Source: Microbacterium sp. Clip185 (GTDB lineage Bacteria; Actinomycetota; Actinomycetes; Actinomycetales; Microbacteriaceae). Taken from it: a stretch of 64,000 nt of DNA. The translations under genes were made by a program, and so were the position numbers. The notes below the pieces were generated by a model. The model had not been told where the DNA came from. It made no database searches and worked only from the letters and a program-made list of their open reading frames with translations. Below are positions 44,532-52,251 of this stretch, piece after piece (the first letter of the stretch is position 1; every line of letters starts with the position of its first letter). The stretch is taken from positions 1,178,001-1,242,000 of the forward strand of contig NZ_CP117996.1 of assembly GCF_028743715.1 (NCBI RefSeq). Reading direction: 5' to 3'.

Positions 44532-45467
44532 GTGACGATCGAACCCCCCGCCCCCGGAGAGCCGCGCCGGCCGCTCGGGCCGCGGGATCCGGGGGATGCC
44601 TGGGTCGTCGCGCCGACGGGGGAGCGCTACTGGGGTCGCTTCGGAGCGGCGGGGCTGCTTGCCGTCGACCCGGTGCGCGGAGTGCTGCTGCAGCACCGCG
44701 TGTCGTGGAGTCATCACGGCGGCACGTGGGCCCTGCCGGGCGGCGCGCGCCACGAGGGGGAGTCCGCCTTGGACGGTGCCTTGCGCGAGGCGACGGAGGA
44801 AGCGGGTGTGCCGGACGGCGCCGTCAGGCCCCGGCTCATGAGCGTGTTCGACCTCGGCTACTGGTCGTACGCGACGGTCGTCGCCGACGTCGTCGGGGCA
44901 TTCGACCCGGTGATCAGCGACCCCGAGAGCATCGAACTGTCGTGGGTGCCCGTCGCCGACGTCGACGATTATCCGCTGCACCCGGGCTTCGCTGCATCCT
45001 GGCCCGCGCTTCGTGAGCTGCTCATGGTGCGGCCTGTCCTGCTGGTGGATGCGGCCAACGTCGTCGGCTCCGTGCCGGACGGCTGGTGGAACGATCGCGC
45101 GGGCGCGGCGGAGCGGCTTGTCGAGCGGCTTCGTGGCCTAGCCGTGCGCGGCATCCCCGGTGACGCCCTCGGACTTGCGGAAGACCGCTGGTACCCGGAG
45201 GTAAAGGTCGTGCTGGAGGGGAAGGCCCGTGAGGCCGCTCCGGGCGCCGAGGTGTACTACTTTGCGACCTACACGCGGCCGCTCGTGCACGTGATCCGCG
45301 CCGAGGCCGCGGGCGACGACGCGATCGTCTGGACGGCGCGCGAAGAGGCGGAGTGGGGCGCTCGCGTCACGGTCGTCACGAGCGACCGCGAGCTCGCGGC
45401 GCGATGCGAGGCCGTCGGTGCGTCCGTTCGCGGCACTCGCTGGCTGCTGGACCTTCTCGAGGACTGA
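44532..45467 (+). CDS. NUDIX hydrolase fused to a NYN/PIN-like RNase domain
   Basis: A 311-aa two-domain protein. Residues ~25-160 are a Nudix domain with an intact box (Gly71, Glu77, Arg85, Glu86, Glu89, Glu90, Gly92). Residues ~165-311 look like a NYN (PIN-like) metal-dependent nuclease: VLLVDAANVVG (Asp173, Asn176), GDDAIVW (Asp262/Asp263) and VVTSDREL (Asp285) give the expected acidic set. A joint role in RNA or nucleotide turnover, such as cap-like 5'-end removal followed by cleavage, is conceivable but unproven. GTG 44532 is chosen from where the Nudix similarity begins; the frame is open about 120 bp further upstream. Confidence 0.75.
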   Translation: MTIEPPAPGEPRRPLGPRDPGDAWVVAPTGERYWGRFGAAGLLAVDPVRGVLLQHRVSWSHHGGTWALPGGARHEGESALDGALREATEEAGVPDGAVRPRLMSVFDLGYWSYATVVADVVGAFDPVISDPESIELSWVPVADVDDYPLHPGFAASWPALRELLMVRPVLLVDAANVVGSVPDGWWNDRAGAAERLVERLRGLAVRGIPGDALGLAEDRWYPEVKVVLEGKAREAAPGAEVYYFATYTRPLVHVIRAEAAGDDAIVWTAREEAEWGARVTVVTSDRELAARCEAVGASVRGTRWLLDLLED

Positions 45468-45473
45468 GTATCG

Positions 45474-45923
45474 ATGAGCGCTCCGCGGGACTCGGTCCGC
45501 GTCGCACACGTGGTTGCGGCCCCGCCGGATGCCGTCTGGCGCGCACTCACCGTCGACCGGGCTGAGTGGTGGCCGGATCTGCGTTTCGACGCCGTGATCG
45601 GCGCGCCGCTCGTCGAGACGTGGATCGAGGCGGGGCGGCAGCGGCAGGCGCATGGGGTCGTCACGAGCTGCGAGGAACCGGGGCTTCTCGCGTTCCGCTG
45701 GCGGGAGGACGGATGGTCGGCGCCGCTCGAGGTGACGTTCCGGCTGGAACCTCATGGCTCGGCGACCTCCGTCACGATCACCGAGACGGGTTTTCGCCGC
45801 GCGAATGTGTCGCCGACGCTCGCCGACGAGCACGAGGAGGGGTGGAGCTACCACCTCACGCGGCTGGCGCGGGCGTGCGGGATGATCGAGGCGTACCGAC
45901 CTCGGACCGAACGGACCCCATGA
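45474..45923 (+). CDS. SRPBCC (START-like/AHSA1) domain protein
   Basis: A 149-aa single-domain protein of the SRPBCC fold: VAAPPDAVWRALT at the start, a WWPD segment, then TWIEAGRQRQAHGVVTSCEEPGLLAFRWR, and a long C-terminal helix (EEGWSYHLTRLARA). The fold binds hydrophobic ligands; AHSA1-type members are common and unassigned. It follows the NUDIX-NYN gene by 6 bp, and its stop overlaps the next ATG. Confidence 0.82.
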   Translation: MSAPRDSVRVAHVVAAPPDAVWRALTVDRAEWWPDLRFDAVIGAPLVETWIEAGRQRQAHGVVTSCEEPGLLAFRWREDGWSAPLEVTFRLEPHGSATSVTITETGFRRANVSPTLADEHEEGWSYHLTRLARACGMIEAYRPRTERTP

Positions 45924-46513
45924 ACGATCAGCCCTCTGCTCTGCTGCGCGCGGTTCGTGTCGCGGGCCTGCTCGCCGATCCCGTCGAGGAGGAGGGCGTC
46001 GTCCGCGGACCCGCGCGTCTCACCGCCGCCGGCTACGACGTGTCGGTCAATCTCGACCCCGAGCCGGAGTTCGATCCGTTCGACGACGAGGTGGGCACCG
46101 AGTCGGTCGGCCCTGCCTCGCTCATCGCCGCGGCGGAGGCTTTCCTCACCATGTGCGCCGCGCAGTGGGAGCGTCTGCTCGACGAGATCCTCGAGGAGAT
46201 CGAGGAGGGATTCGGGCAGGTCGCCGGGCGTCGGGTGGGGCGCGAGGACCTCGTGATCGAGTGGGTGGCGGTCGTTCCGGACGCGTACCTGGTGTCTTTC
46301 CCCGTGCCCCGCGAATCGCCCGAGGCCTTCATCCGCGCGCAGCTCGACGCCGACTTCCGGCTCGACGAGCTCTACGTCGATGACAACGCGGAGGATGACG
46401 ACGACGATGACGACGACGTGATCGAGTTCACCTCGCTCGAAGCGCTGCTCGATGAGCTCAGCGGCAAGGGCGGTCTTGACGGGGCGGGCGGTCTCGACGG
46501 GAGGAAGGCCTGA
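45920..46513 (+). CDS. Acidic hypothetical protein
   Basis: A 197-aa protein of unknown function. It is strongly acidic, with EPEFDPFDDE near residue 50, a helix rich in Glu and Leu (ERLLDEILEEIEEGFGQ), and a run of eight Asp near residue 160, followed by EFTSLEALLDELSGKGG. Several conserved-looking hydrophobic strands (VIEWVAVVPDAYLVSFPVP) suggest a small folded core. ATG overlaps the SRPBCC stop (ATGA), so it is probably cotranscribed. I do not recognise the family. Confidence 0.65.
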   Translation: MNDQPSALLRAVRVAGLLADPVEEEGVVRGPARLTAAGYDVSVNLDPEPEFDPFDDEVGTESVGPASLIAAAEAFLTMCAAQWERLLDEILEEIEEGFGQVAGRRVGREDLVIEWVAVVPDAYLVSFPVPRESPEAFIRAQLDADFRLDELYVDDNAEDDDDDDDDVIEFTSLEALLDELSGKGGLDGAGGLDGRKA

Positions 46514-46647
46514 TCGCGTGTTGCGACACGCTTTCCGCACCCGTACCCGTATCCATGCGCGGGCGACAGCGAGTCTCGTCGTACAGATTCCGGCCCGTGG
46601 CGGCTGGACGCCGTTTCATCTTCAGAGCGAGCCGAGGGTGACCTTCG
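46514..46647. other. Intergenic spacer
   Basis: Convergent spacer of about 134 bp between the acidic protein and the HNH gene. No hairpin with a U-run or other clear signal was seen. Confidence 0.4.
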
Positions 46648-47919
46648 CTAGAACGGCGGGCCGGCCGCATCCGTGAAGACCACGCGGGATGCGGGGGAGT
46701 CGCGGTGCTGTCGGCCCTGCGGGCTGGTCCACTCGAGCACGCCGTCGGGGCCGAGCCTGACGCGCCACGGCGTCGCATGCTTGAGCGAGTGATGTCGGCG
46801 GCAGAGGTGCGCGAGGTTGTCGACGTGCGTGGTTCCGCCGTGGGCCCAGTCGACCGTGTGGTCGATGTCGCAGCGGTGGGTGGGCACGCGGCATCCGGGG
46901 AAGCGGCATCGCTCGTCGCGCACCCGCAGCAGGCGCCGCTGGTCTTCGCTGGGCCGGTACCGGTCGACGCCCACGACGTTGCGGGTGACCGGATGCGTGA
47001 GAACCCGCGTCCATGCGGCGGCACCCCCGGCGAGGCGGCGGGCGCTCTCAGCGTCGACGGGGCTGACGCCGACGAGCTCGGCGCCCGCATCCGTCGTGCC
47101 GAGGAGCGTGGTGGCGGGGATCGTGATGCGCACGTGCGCGTGCACGGCGTCGATACCGGCGTGTGGGGCGTCGGCGGTGTCGGCGGCGGTCGAGGTGAGC
47201 AGGAGATCGCTGAGGATGTCGGCGCGCAGCTGGTCGGTCGTGCGCGGATCGGTCTCGGGGTCGTGGGCGTCGCGCACGAGGTGCGCCATCCGCGTGAGGC
47301 GATCGTGGGCGCCGTGAGCCTCGATGACGGGCAGGACGGCGGTGAGCTCGGCCATGCCGTCGGGGAGGTCGCGTACGAAGACGCCGCGCTGCATGCGGGC
47401 CTCGCGGTGGCGTTCGGTGAGCGGACGCTGCTGCGCCTGCTCGGCCAGCCGGCGGAGAATCGGTCGCAGCCGGTTGACGGAGACCTCGGTGGCGGCCGCC
47501 GCAGCACGCTCGTCGTACGCGATGAGCTGCGGCCCGTCGAGTCCGGCGGATGCCTCGTGGATCGTGCGCAGGTGTCGGCGCGAGATGCGGCCCTCGGCTA
47601 GGGCGGTGAGGGAGCGCGGTAGCCTGCGGGCGATGTCGGCGGCGTCGTGCAGTTCGTTCTGCATGCCGCGGTCGTTGGCGTGCAGGGCCGTGGCGAACTC
47701 GGCGGCGATGTCTCGCAGCGGCATCTCGTGCGCGCGGGCCGACGGATCGGACAGGCGGGAGGTGCGGTCGGCGGCGATCTGGCGGGCGGTCGCGAGCAGA
47801 TTTAACTCGAGTGCTTCGAGGGCGGCGATGGATGCGCGGGTCTTCTCCAGGCCGGCGAGCAGACCCTCGAGCATCGCCGCTTCGGCGTCCTCGGGGCTCA
47901 TCGCCGCTCCATCCTTCAT
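46648..47919 (-). CDS. DUF222/HNH endonuclease domain protein (13E12 type)
   Basis: A 423-aa protein with an N-terminal DUF222 helical region (ISRRHLRTIHEASAGL and the RLAEQAQQRPLTERHREAR pattern) and a C-terminal HNH nuclease motif (CRFPGCRVPTHRCDIDHTVDWAHGG, then HLCRRHHSLKH, with metal-binding Cys and the catalytic His-Asn-His). The family is multi-copy in Microbacterium and mycobacteria (the 13E12 repeat family) and is thought to be mobile or selfish. Its cellular role is unknown. ATG 47919 is the longest start; ATG 47901 has a better ribosome binding site (AAGGATGGAG). Confidence 0.9.
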   Translation of the reverse strand: MKDGAAMSPEDAEAAMLEGLLAGLEKTRASIAALEALELNLLATARQIAADRTSRLSDPSARAHEMPLRDIAAEFATALHANDRGMQNELHDAADIARRLPRSLTALAEGRISRRHLRTIHEASAGLDGPQLIAYDERAAAAATEVSVNRLRPILRRLAEQAQQRPLTERHREARMQRGVFVRDLPDGMAELTAVLPVIEAHGAHDRLTRMAHLVRDAHDPETDPRTTDQLRADILSDLLLTSTAADTADAPHAGIDAVHAHVRITIPATTLLGTTDAGAELVGVSPVDAESARRLAGGAAAWTRVLTHPVTRNVVGVDRYRPSEDQRRLLRVRDERCRFPGCRVPTHRCDIDHTVDWAHGGTTHVDNLAHLCRRHHSLKHATPWRVRLGPDGVLEWTSPQGRQHRDSPASRVVFTDAAGPPF

Positions 47920-47961
47920 GACTGAAGTCTGACACCGACCTCCGACATCGCCGGGGCCTGA

Positions 47962-48348
47962 TCAGTCGTCGGCGGAACGCCCCCGGAGCCGGTCGATATC
48001 GCGCCTCTCGCGCTTCGTCGGACGCCCCGCGCCGCGGTCTCGGACCGGCACGAAGGCGGTCAGCTCGCGCGGCGGAGGCGGGGGAGTCTTGTCTTCCGCG
48101 GCGAGGGCGGCGAGGGGTGCGCTGACGCGCTTCACGATGGTCTGACGCACGACGAGGATGCGGTCGAAGCCGGCGATCCGCACGCGCACCTCGTCGCCGG
48201 GGCGCACGAGCTGCGCGGCCTTCGCGCGGTCGCCGCCGATGCGCACGTGGCCGGCGCGGCAGGCCGTCGTGGCGGCGGATCGCGTCTTGTAGACGCGGAC
48301 GGCCCAGAGCCACGAGTCGACCCGAACGGGGGATGCCGCATCCGTCAT
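47962..48348 (-). CDS. S4 domain RNA-binding protein (Hsp15-like)
   Basis: A 128-aa protein: an S4 domain (VDSWLWAVRVYKTRSAATTACRAGHVRIGGDRA) and a short basic tail with GRPTKRERRDIDRLRGR. Hsp15 binds free 50S subunits carrying nascent chains in ribosome rescue; the actinobacterial homologues are usually annotated as S4 RNA-binding proteins. The ATG is 6 nt after CAGGAT, a -10-like box, so a leaderless start is plausible. Confidence 0.86.
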   Translation of the reverse strand: MTDAASPVRVDSWLWAVRVYKTRSAATTACRAGHVRIGGDRAKAAQLVRPGDEVRVRIAGFDRILVVRQTIVKRVSAPLAALAAEDKTPPPPPRELTAFVPVRDRGAGRPTKRERRDIDRLRGRSADD

Positions 48349-48372
48349 CCCTCCATCCTGGCGGATGCGGGC

Positions 48373-48954
48373 TCAGCCGAGGTCGAGCGCGACGATCGGC
48401 CTGTCGGCGCGGGGGCGCGCGGTCTCGACGAAGCCGGCATCGAGGAAGGTCGTCAGTGCACCGTGAAAGAGCTCGTTCGATGAGGTCTTGATCGCGGCGG
48501 TGTCGACCGGGTAAGCCTCGACGAGGCGGGCGCCGTTCTCGCGGGCGAAGGCGACGGCCGCGTCGAGGAGGCGACGGGTGAGGCCCTGTCCGCGGAACTC
48601 CTTGCGCACGGAGAAGCAGCTGATGGCCCAGGTCGTGTCGTCGGTCCAGGGCTCGGGGGAGGTCTTGCCGTAGAGCTTCGTGCGCGCGAGTCGCTCGTGG
48701 GCGGGGCGCGGGCCGACGCGCACCCAGCCGGCGCCGACGCCGTCGACGGTCGCGACGAGCCCGGGCGCGACGGATGCGGCCGTCTCGTCGCGCAGGATCT
48801 CGGTCTTCTCCTCGACGCTCAGCGCGCTGAACCGGCTGCCCGGCATCATCCACCACTGGCACTGACACGCCCGGCCGTCGCCGCCTCCGGTGAGGGCGCT
48901 CTCGACCTCGTCGAAGCGTTCACTCGTGGCCGGAAGCACCCGGATCTGGCTCAT
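48373..48954 (-). CDS. GNAT family N-acetyltransferase
   Basis: A 193-aa acetyltransferase. The acetyl-CoA motif A is FSVRKEFRGQGLTRRLLDAAVAFARENGA (Arg-x-x-Gly-x-Gly/Ala with RGQGL), preceded by beta strands with TWAISCFSV. The N-terminal CQCQWWMMPGSRFSAL is typical of a subgroup whose substrates are unknown. The chosen ATG 48954 begins the GNAT core; the frame is open further upstream into the tRNA region. Confidence 0.82.
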   Translation of the reverse strand: MSQIRVLPATSERFDEVESALTGGGDGRACQCQWWMMPGSRFSALSVEEKTEILRDETAASVAPGLVATVDGVGAGWVRVGPRPAHERLARTKLYGKTSPEPWTDDTTWAISCFSVRKEFRGQGLTRRLLDAAVAFARENGARLVEAYPVDTAAIKTSSNELFHGALTTFLDAGFVETARPRADRPIVALDLG

Positions 48955-49069
48955 GTCGCGACCGTACTCCCCGCCGTGGACACGCATCCACCGCTTGCGC
49001 CGCCGGACGCGTTCGCGGCATGCTCTCGGACCGGCTAAGATGGTTGAGTTGCCCGCGCGCGGGCGGCTC

Positions 49070-49143
<74 letters not shown>

Positions 49144-49153
49144 CCGGAACGAG

Positions 49154-49183
49154 AAAGGGTCCGCCTTATGGCGGGCCCTTTTT
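49154..49183 (+). terminator. Terminator of tRNA-Pro
   Basis: A 12-bp stem (AAAGGGTCCGCC with GGCGGGCCCTTT, one G-U pair), loop TTAT and a short T run. It lies 10 nt after the tRNA. Confidence 0.88.
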
Positions 49184-49596
49184 CGTTGCCGCGAGCGGAT
49201 TATTCAGGCGGGGTCCCCGCGGGCCGAGGCTCCGCGTCCCGCGTAGCGGGGCGTGGAGTGCCCGTGGGGCGCATCCCGACCGGAAACGTAGAAGGGTCGG
49301 CCGACAAGCTGGCCCTTCTGCGTCTGTCGCGAGGGATCGCAAGGCGGGACGCTCGCAGGCGGAGGTTTCGCGTCAGCAGTGGCCGTGCTCGGCGCAACTG
49401 TAGGCGGTTCGGCCCGCGATCAGGCGGCGGATCTCGTTCGGCACTGGGCTATCGGGCAGCGATCGTCTTGGCCTTTGGCTGCTGGAGGTCATGGCATCCT
49501 CCTCTCTCGTGCCGAGCGATTCGCACGGTGGTGCGGTCTGGCTCACTGCCGACAGGTTGTGGCGGTGGCAGGGGGGTGCTCCACTATGGGTGCTGC
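49184..49596. other. Non-coding stretch downstream of tRNA-Pro holding tRNA-end repeats
   Basis: A 413-bp region without a recognisable gene. It contains one copy of the ~70-bp island repeat (49211-49280), a second copy of the tRNA 3' end plus its flank (CATCCCGACCGGAA at 49272-49285) and a [17 protein letters not shown] (AGAAGGG ... CCCTTCT, about 49289-49320) resembling the tRNA terminator. The rest shows no features. Open frames through it look like translation of non-coding DNA. Confidence 0.6.
49211..49280 (+). repeat. Island-flanking repeat, copy A
   Basis: Seventy base pairs beginning GGGTCCCCGCGGGC and ending CATCCCGAC. Copy B lies at 55363-55431 in the same orientation, with about 56 of 71 aligned columns identical, by hand alignment. 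The end of copy A joins a repeat of the tRNA-Pro 3' end. Confidence 0.7.
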
Positions 49597-50013
49597 TCAG
49601 GCGATCGTGATCGCGACATCGAGGTTGTTTCGGGTGGCGTGGGAGTAGGGGCAGATCTGGTCTGCGGCGTCGACGAGTTCATGCGCCTGGTCGGCGGGGA
49701 TACCGGGGAGCGAGGCGGTGAGGGCGACGGCGAGTCGGTAGGCGCCCTCGGTGTCGGCTCCGATGCTGACGCGGGCGGTCACGCTGGTGTCGTGGAGAAC
49801 GATCTTGCGCATGCGCGCGGCGAGCTGGAGGGAGCCGTGGAAGCAGGCGGCGTAGCCGGCCGCGAAGAGGATCTCTGGGTTGGCTGCTCCGCCTGCGCCT
49901 CCCATCTCGACAGGGACGCGCATGTCCGTGTCGAGAATGCCGTCGGGTGTGTCGACGTGGCCGGAGCGGCCGTCTCCGCGAGCGGTTGCCTCAGCGGTGT
50001 AAAGGATGTTCAT
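49597..50013 (-). CDS. ohr: Organic hydroperoxide resistance protein (Ohr)
   Basis: A 138-aa thiol peroxidase of the OsmC/Ohr fold that reduces organic hydroperoxides with lipoylated partners. The two catalytic cysteines are Cys57 (AGYAACFHGSL) and Cys121 (CPYSHATRNN), and the N-terminus MNILYTAEATARGDGRSGHV is typical of Ohr. Start ATG overlaps the MFS stop (ATGA). Its usual repressor OhrR (MarR family) is not adjacent; here the upstream regulator is an XRE-cupin protein. Confidence 0.93.
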   Translation of the reverse strand: MNILYTAEATARGDGRSGHVDTPDGILDTDMRVPVEMGGAGGAANPEILFAAGYAACFHGSLQLAARMRKIVLHDTSVTARVSIGADTEGAYRLAVALTASLPGIPADQAHELVDAADQICPYSHATRNNLDVAITIA

Positions 50014-51389
50014 GGGTGTTCCTTTCGTGGGGTGGCCCGGAGGGCGCGGGAGGGGAGCAGGGATGTGACGGCTGCGATGGCGGCGAGCAGCGTGGCGATG
50101 AGGAAGGTGCTTCGTGTGGCATCCAGTGAGCCGCTCGCTGCCGTGTCTGCCCCGGCAGTGAGCGAGGTATAGAGGGCGGCCATGGCGGAGGCGCCGGTGA
50201 TGAGGCCGAGGTTGCGAGAAAGCCCGAGCGCGCCGGCGACGGTGCCGCGCTGCTCGGCGTCTGTAGCGCCGAGGGTGTGGGTGTTGTTGGCGGCGAGGAA
50301 GAGCTGATAGCCGGGCGTGAGGATGACGAGGGCGCCGACGTAGCCGGCCACGCCCCACCATGCGGGCAATGTGGCGAGGGCTGCCGTGCCGATGCTCAGG
50401 ATGGTCAGGCTGAGGCTGATCATGACGGGTGGTGAGGTGCGGTCGACGAGTCGCCCGGCGAGGACACCGCTGATGGCAGAGGTCACGGGACCAACGCTCA
50501 TGACGAGCCCGACGAGGGGGAGTGGTAGCTGCAGTCCGTCGTGGAGGGCGTAAGGTCCGACGACGAGTGTGGTCATCATGACTGTCGCGACGAGGACGTT
50601 CGTGATCATTCCGGTCCTGATGGTTCGGTGGCGCAGCATCGCTGGGGGGAAGACGGGGGCGTCGGCGCGTCGCTCGACGGCGAGGAAGCCGATCACAAGG
50701 GCTGCGGCGCCGATCAGCAGCGGTCCCGTCGGCCAGTTCGGCACAGGCGCAGTGAGTGCGAGGGCGTACGTGGCGATGCCCGCGCTGAGCAGGACGTTTC
50801 CGACGGCATCGAAGCGGTGGCGCGGACGAGCGATCGTTCGCGCTGAAGGGACCATCAGGGCGAAGGGCAGCGCCGTCGCCCCGAGAAGGGCCATCATCCA
50901 AAAGGGCGAGGCCCACCCACCCCATCCGACGAGCACGCCGCCGAGAGCCGGTCCGAGGGCGGTGCCGACTGCTGACGTGGTGCCGAGGAGCCCCATGATG
51001 CGCCCGGTGCGCCCGTTGGCTACGAGGTCCTTCGCGAGCGCGAGGGGCAGAGCCGTCATGATGGCTGCCCCGAATCCCTGGATGGCGCGCGCGATGATGA
51101 GCGTCACGAGCGACGGGGCGAGAGCACCGACCGCAGCGCCGACGGTGAAGAGGGCGATCCCCGCGAGTAGCACCCGGCGCCTACCCCACCGGTCACCTGC
51201 CGATCCGGCGGCCACGCTTACCGACGTGATCGCCAGCAGATATGCGATGACCACCCACTGCACCTGACCTGGCGTCGCGGTGAATGCCGTCACGAGCGCG
51301 GGCAGCGCAACGTTCGCCGCGCTCGTGCCCACCGAGGCGGTGAGTATGGCAAGTGCGAGGCCTGCGATCGCTCTCGATGGTGTGGACAT
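50010..51389 (-). CDS. MFS multidrug efflux transporter (DHA2-like)
   Basis: A 459-aa membrane protein with at least 12, probably 14, hydrophobic segments. GDRWGRRRVLL (motif A) follows helix 2, and GGVLVGWGGWASPFW is in the region of motif C of drug-proton antiporters. Substrates are unknown; the family exports drugs or dyes. GTG 51395 or ATG 51389 could be the start; the ATG is chosen. The stop overlaps the ohr ATG, so the pair forms an operon under the divergent regulator at 51459. Confidence 0.88.
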   Translation of the reverse strand: MSTPSRAIAGLALAILTASVGTSAANVALPALVTAFTATPGQVQWVVIAYLLAITSVSVAAGSAGDRWGRRRVLLAGIALFTVGAAVGALAPSLVTLIIARAIQGFGAAIMTALPLALAKDLVANGRTGRIMGLLGTTSAVGTALGPALGGVLVGWGGWASPFWMMALLGATALPFALMVPSARTIARPRHRFDAVGNVLLSAGIATYALALTAPVPNWPTGPLLIGAAALVIGFLAVERRADAPVFPPAMLRHRTIRTGMITNVLVATVMMTTLVVGPYALHDGLQLPLPLVGLVMSVGPVTSAISGVLAGRLVDRTSPPVMISLSLTILSIGTAALATLPAWWGVAGYVGALVILTPGYQLFLAANNTHTLGATDAEQRGTVAGALGLSRNLGLITGASAMAALYTSLTAGADTAASGSLDATRSTFLIATLLAAIAAVTSLLPSRALRATPRKEHP

Positions 51390-51421
51390 GAACACAGCCT
51401 CGATTCGCCAGGTCTAAGGGC

Positions 51422-51435
51422 GCAACTTAACTTGC
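51422..51435. promoter_or_regulatory. Operator-like palindrome between MFS and XRE-cupin genes
   Basis: GCAACTTAACTTGC is a 14-bp inverted repeat in which only the two positions 5 from the ends do not pair. It lies in the 69-bp divergent spacer about 25 bp before the regulator start, the expected place for its binding site. Confidence 0.55.
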
Positions 51436-51458
51436 CGAAACAGGGATGAGAGTGTTCG

Positions 51459-52046
51459 ATGGTGATCGTGGAGATGACCGACGCGGCGGATGTGCGTTCC
51501 GTGCTGAACGGTGTCGGATCGCGGTTGCAGGCGTTGCGTGAGGCGCGGGGGCTGACGCTTGCAGACATCTCGCAGCGGACGGGAGTCTCGTCGAGCACGC
51601 TCTCGCGCCTCGAGAACGGACAGCGTCGCGCCAGTCTTGAAGTGCTTCTGCCGCTCGCGCAGGTGTATCACGTACCCCTGGATGAGCTGGTGGGTGCGCC
51701 GGAAACCGGCGACCCCCGAGTCAGGTTGCGTCCCCGGCGGGTGAACGGGCGGACGGTCGTGCCGCTCGCGCACCAGCCGGGGATGCCTCAGGCGTGGAAG
51801 ATCGTGATCCCGCGCGACCACTCGGTACCCCGGCTGAAGACGCATGAGGGCACGGAGTGGCTTTATGTTCTGACCGGGCGGATGCGGTTGATCGTGGGGG
51901 AGCGCGACCTCGTGCTGAAAGCTGGAGAGGTCGCCGAGTTCGACACGCGCCTGCCCCATTGGTTCGGCAGCGACGGGCAGATCGAAGCAGAGATCCTCAG
52001 CATCTTTGGCCCCCAGGGCGAGCGCGTCCACGCTGGCCAAAGCTGA
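51459..52046 (+). CDS. XRE-family HTH regulator with cupin domain
   Basis: A 195-aa transcription factor. The N-terminal HTH (SRLQALREARGLTLADISQRTGVSSSTLSRLENGQ, residues ~20-55) is followed by a C-terminal cupin barrel (PRLKTHEGTEWLYVLTGRMRLIVGERDLVLKAGEVAEFDTRLPHWFG), the layout of small-molecule-responsive regulators such as PuuR/SutR. It is divergent from the MFS-ohr operon, which it probably represses. ATG 51459 is the listed start; GTG 51468 and ATG 51474 also fit. Confidence 0.88.
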   Translation: MVIVEMTDAADVRSVLNGVGSRLQALREARGLTLADISQRTGVSSSTLSRLENGQRRASLEVLLPLAQVYHVPLDELVGAPETGDPRVRLRPRRVNGRTVVPLAHQPGMPQAWKIVIPRDHSVPRLKTHEGTEWLYVLTGRMRLIVGERDLVLKAGEVAEFDTRLPHWFGSDGQIEAEILSIFGPQGERVHAGQS

Positions 52047-52070
52047 CCATCGGCGTCGCCCTGCGTGACG

Positions 52071-52250
52071 TCAGCCGCCAAGCAAAGAGGCCGTGCCCGC
52101 GGCGTCGATGAAAACGCGTTCGTCGATGGCGCGGCCATCGTCGGCGAAGGTGACGACGGCGATCATCTCGAGGGCGATAGTGCGGACGGTGGGCGGGTAG
52201 TCGCCGTGGGGGCCGTCGTGTGTGCCGGTGGGGTACTGGGTGCCCGGGCA
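52071..52250 (-). pseudogene. Truncated SnoaL-like/NTF2-fold (ester cyclase) remnant
   Basis: In the minus frame ending at TGA 52071-52073, about 58 codons read as a convincing C-terminus: GTQYPTGTHDGPHGDYPPT, then IALEMIAVVTFADDGRAIDE and FIDAAGTASLLGG. The G-T-H-x-G-x-P pattern followed by a strand and RFADG-like turn is the hallmark of SnoaL-like ester cyclases, which run ~130 aa. The N-terminal half is missing: the frame meets a stop at 52281-52283 inside the 3' end of the SDR gene and has no start. I read this as a decayed gene cut off at its 5' end. Confidence 0.6.
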
Positions 52251-52251
52251 T

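Noticed and set aside
46648..47919. HNH protein as an active restriction enzyme
   Set aside because: DUF222/HNH proteins of this type are multi-copy and there is no methyltransferase or specificity gene nearby.
49168..50172. 334-aa plus-strand ORF after tRNA-Pro
   Set aside because: It runs through the tRNA terminator, the island repeat and antisense to ohr; no motif, no ribosome binding site; the minus-strand ohr gene is certain.
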